Below are positions 5,594 to 7,736 of a DNA stretch of 7,736 nucleotides, in pieces (within the stretch, counting starts at the first letter, position 1; every line of letters begins with the position of its first letter). Both the position numbers and the translations under genes were made by a program. Location: contig URNQ01000077.1 in the NCBI GenBank assembly GCA_900549245.1, positions 1 to 7,736 on the forward strand, given 5' to 3'. The stretch is from an uncultured Collinsella sp. (GTDB lineage: Bacteria > Actinomycetota > Coriobacteriia > Coriobacteriales > Coriobacteriaceae). The notes beneath the pieces are model-generated. The model ran no database searches, had not been told where the DNA came from, and saw only the letters and a list, made by a program, of their open reading frames with translations.

Positions 5594-5625
5594 TCTAGCA
5601 GGAAAAATGCGAGAGACGGAGCATT

Positions 5626-7736
5626 ATGGCGTTGCTAGTAGGACTGGACGTAGGGTCGACGACGACCAAAGTTTACGCGATGCACGAGGATATGACCGAG
5701 GCGTGGTGGGGATATCGCCGCCACGGGGCGTGTCAGACGGTGAGCGTGCGCGTCATGCTCGGCGAGCTCGCCGAGCGCTTTCCCCATGAGTCGCTGCGCG
5801 TTGCGGTGACCGGCTCGGGTGCGCGCGATATCGCGACCGCGCTGGGCGCCTCGTACGTTCAGGAGGTGGTCGCCAACGCGCTCGCGATCAGCAGGTTCTA
5901 TCCGCAGACGCGCTGCGCCATCGAGCTGGGCGGCCAAGACGCCAAGATGATCTTCTTCCGCACCAACGATAAGGGAGACATCGAGGTTGCCGACATGCGC
6001 ATGAACGGCTCGTGCGCAGGCGGTACCGGTGCATTTATCGACGAGATGGCTAAGCTCATGGGGGTCGGCACCGAATCGGGCGAGTTCGAGCAGCTCGCAA
6101 GCCGGGGAACGACCGTCCACGAGGTCTCGGGCCGCTGCGGCGTGTACGCAAAGACCGATATCCAGCCGCTGCTCAACGAGGGCATTCCTACCACCGACCT
6201 GGCGCTTTCGGCGCTTCACGCGGTCGCCCGCCAAACGATCGGCGGTCTGGCCCAGGGTATCGACATCGAGCCGCCGGTAATCTTCGAGGGCGGTACGCTC
6301 GCCTACAACCCCACACTGGTCCGCGTGTTTCGGGAGCAACTGAATCTATCGGACGATCAGGTTATCGTCCCGCGCGATCCGCAGATCATGGTCGCGCGCG
6401 GTGCCGCCCTGTCGCTGACCGACATGTTCGCATCGTCCCAACCGATCGACCTTCCCGACGCTTTTGTCCGGCTGGATAAGCTCGAGACGGTCGCGCCCGC
6501 AAGCGGGGAGGGACGTCTTGCCCAGCCCTTTTTTGCCACACCTGCCGAGCAGGCGGATTTTACGGCACGCCATGGCAAAGAGACGCCGGCAAAGGGTCCG
6601 GATGCGTATGCGCCCGGAGAGACGGTGCGTGTGGCGCTCGGTATCGATTCGGGGAGCACGACGACCAAGTTCGCCCTGGTCGATGAGGCGGGTGAGCTTG
6701 TCGATTCGTTCTACGCGTCTAATAACGGCAGACCGCTCGACGTCGCCCAACAGGGTCTTGTCAGCTTGAAGAACCGCTGGGAGACAGCGGGAGTCACGCT
6801 TGCGATCGATGCCGTGGGCACCACGGGATACGGCGAGGAGCTTTTCGCGCGCGCGTTCCACGCCGACTACCATACGGTCGAGACGGTCGCGCACGCCCGC
6901 GCCGCGTGCGCATGCGTTTCCGATGCGACCTTCGTGCTCGACATCGGCGGACAGGATATGAAGGCCATCTGGCTCAACCACGGCGTGCTGACCGATATCG
7001 TCGTCAACGAGGCGTGCTCTGCGGGCTGCGGCTCGTTCCTCGAGGGTTTTGCCAAAAACCTCGGAATAGCCGTTGAGGATATCGCGACCGAGGCATTTTC
7101 GTCCAAAGCCCCCGCCGTTCTCGGCAGTCGCTGCACGGTGTTCATGAACAGCAGCGTCGTTTCCGAGCAGCGGCGCGGTAAGGGTCCGGGCGACATCATG
7201 GCCGGTCTCTGCCGTTCGATTATCGAGAACGTGTTCACCAAGGTCATTCGCGTTTCAAATCTCAACCGTCTGGGCGACAAAGCCGTCGTCCAGGGCGGCA
7301 CGTTCCGAAACGACGCGGTGCTGCGCGCATTCGAGCAGTATCTGGGCAAACCCGTCACGCGTGCGCCCCACCCGGGGCTGATGGGCGCTATCGGTATCGC
7401 CCTGCTCGCGCGCGAGGAATGCCGCAAGGGCGACGCCGACACGTCGTTTATCGGGCTCGATGCCGTGGAGCGCTTCGAGCATCGCGAGTTCGGCGGCGTT
7501 ACCTGCCGTCGGTGCAACAACCGCTGCCAGCGCGCGGTCGTGGCATTTGGCGTCGGCTCGCTTTACGTCACGGGCAATCGCTGCCCGCGCGGCGGCGCCA
7601 TCTCATGGGATGAGCTCGTGCGCGAGGTTCCCGCGGCGGAGGAGCTGCGTCCGCAGGGTGCTTGCGAGGCACAGGCACCCGGCACGGGGCGCGACCGGAC
7701 CGCGGCTGCCCCCAATCTCTTTGTCGACCGCGAGAA
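5626..7736 (+). CDS. Acyl-CoA dehydratase activase, two ASKHA modules (3' end outside window)
   Basis: The frame is open from the ATG at 5626 to the window edge: 703 residues, no stop. It matches the BcrAD/BadFG/HgdC family, ATP-dependent [4Fe-4S] activators that deliver a low-potential electron to 2-hydroxyacyl-CoA dehydratases or benzoyl-CoA-type reductases. Two activase modules are in tandem. Module 1 (about 3-265) has GLDVGSTTTK (6-15), GGQDAK (102-107), NGSCAGGTGAF (127-137), SGRCGVYAKTD (168-178) and FEGGTL (220-225). Module 2 (about 335-600) has GIDSGSTTTK (339-348), VGTTGYGEEL (397-406), DIGGQDMK (439-446), NEACSAGCGSF (461-471), GSRCTVFMNSSVV (500-512) and QGGTFRNDAV (556-565). Both modules keep the two cysteines expected to bind the shared cluster (C130/C171, C464/C503). 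A Cys-rich segment follows: C627, C630, C634, then NRCPRGG (651-657). In large members of this family a DUF2229-type domain and dehydratase-like regions come next, here outside the window. GGAG (5618-5621) is a close ribosome site. The actual substrate is unknown. Confidence 0.9.
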   Translation, partial: MALLVGLDVGSTTTKVYAMHEDMTEAWWGYRRHGACQTVSVRVMLGELAERFPHESLRVAVTGSGARDIATALGASYVQEVVANALAISRFYPQTRCAIELGGQDAKMIFFRTNDKGDIEVADMRMNGSCAGGTGAFIDEMAKLMGVGTESGEFEQLASRGTTVHEVSGRCGVYAKTDIQPLLNEGIPTTDLALSALHAVARQTIGGLAQGIDIEPPVIFEGGTLAYNPTLVRVFREQLNLSDDQVIVPRDPQIMVARGAALSLTDMFASSQPIDLPDAFVRLDKLETVAPASGEGRLAQPFFATPAEQADFTARHGKETPAKGPDAYAPGETVRVALGIDSGSTTTKFALVDEAGELVDSFYASNNGRPLDVAQQGLVSLKNRWETAGVTLAIDAVGTTGYGEELFARAFHADYHTVETVAHARAACACVSDATFVLDIGGQDMKAIWLNHGVLTDIVVNEACSAGCGSFLEGFAKNLGIAVEDIATEAFSSKAPAVLGSRCTVFMNSSVVSEQRRGKGPGDIMAGLCRSIIENVFTKVIRVSNLNRLGDKAVVQGGTFRNDAVLRAFEQYLGKPVTRAPHPGLMGAIGIALLAREECRKGDADTSFIGLDAVERFEHREFGGVTCRRCNNRCQRAVVAFGVGSLYVTGNRCPRGGAISWDELVREVPAAEELRPQGACEAQAPGTGRDRTAAAPNLFVDRE

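Noticed and set aside
5607..5789. ATG at 5607 just before the activase start
   Set aside because: It is in a different frame from the activase, has only AGGAAA immediately next to it, and the product MRETEHYGVASRTG... shows no family resemblance.
5635..6339. 234-codon open frame on the minus strand opposite the activase
   Set aside because: It is antisense to clear activase motifs and shows the bias of a shadow frame.

Overview
The window looks like chromosomal core sequence from a GC-rich actinobacterium of the class Coriobacteriia, probably Collinsella or a close relative. This assignment is inference. It rests on the strong G/C preference at third codon positions, a lysyl-tRNA synthetase with a MetRS/Trbp111-type C-terminal domain, a one-piece ThrE-type exporter, and a large two-module acyl-CoA dehydratase activase of the kind found in gut anaerobes. 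All genes I accept are on the + strand.

Layout. Positions 1-60 end an upstream transcript with a terminator-like hairpin. greA (106-576) and lysS (656-2620) follow 79 nt apart and probably form one housekeeping transcription/translation unit. Their spacer contains two seven-base stems that cross each other, so they could form either a pseudoknot or an attenuator-like switch. After lysS come a perfect 13-bp stem-loop and then a nested palindrome of about 99 nt. Next is a ThrE-type threonine/serine exporter (2916-4484) with a strongly acidic N-terminal tail. Right after its stop codon lie two consecutive REP-like palindromes (4485-4590). A strong intrinsic terminator (4701-4751) sits just ahead of a small membrane protein with two DUF2798-like halves (4796-5344). 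That gene is followed by about 165 nt of apparently non-coding, partly structured sequence and a second strong terminator (5511-5543). A perfect 9-3-9 palindrome (5556-5576), probably a repressor operator, then precedes a large acyl-CoA dehydratase activase gene that starts at 5626 and runs off the end of the window.

The genes do not form one pathway. greA and lysS serve transcript elongation and tRNA charging. The exporter and the DUF2798 protein are separate inner-membrane genes with their own untranslated regions. The activase appears to be an independently controlled gene, insulated by the terminator and marked by the operator. I see no CRISPR array, phage gene, toxin-antitoxin pair, tRNA or rRNA. 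I also see no convincing new multi-gene system. The less ordinary material is the LysRS fusion, the palindromic intergenic elements and the operator/terminator arrangement ahead of the activase.
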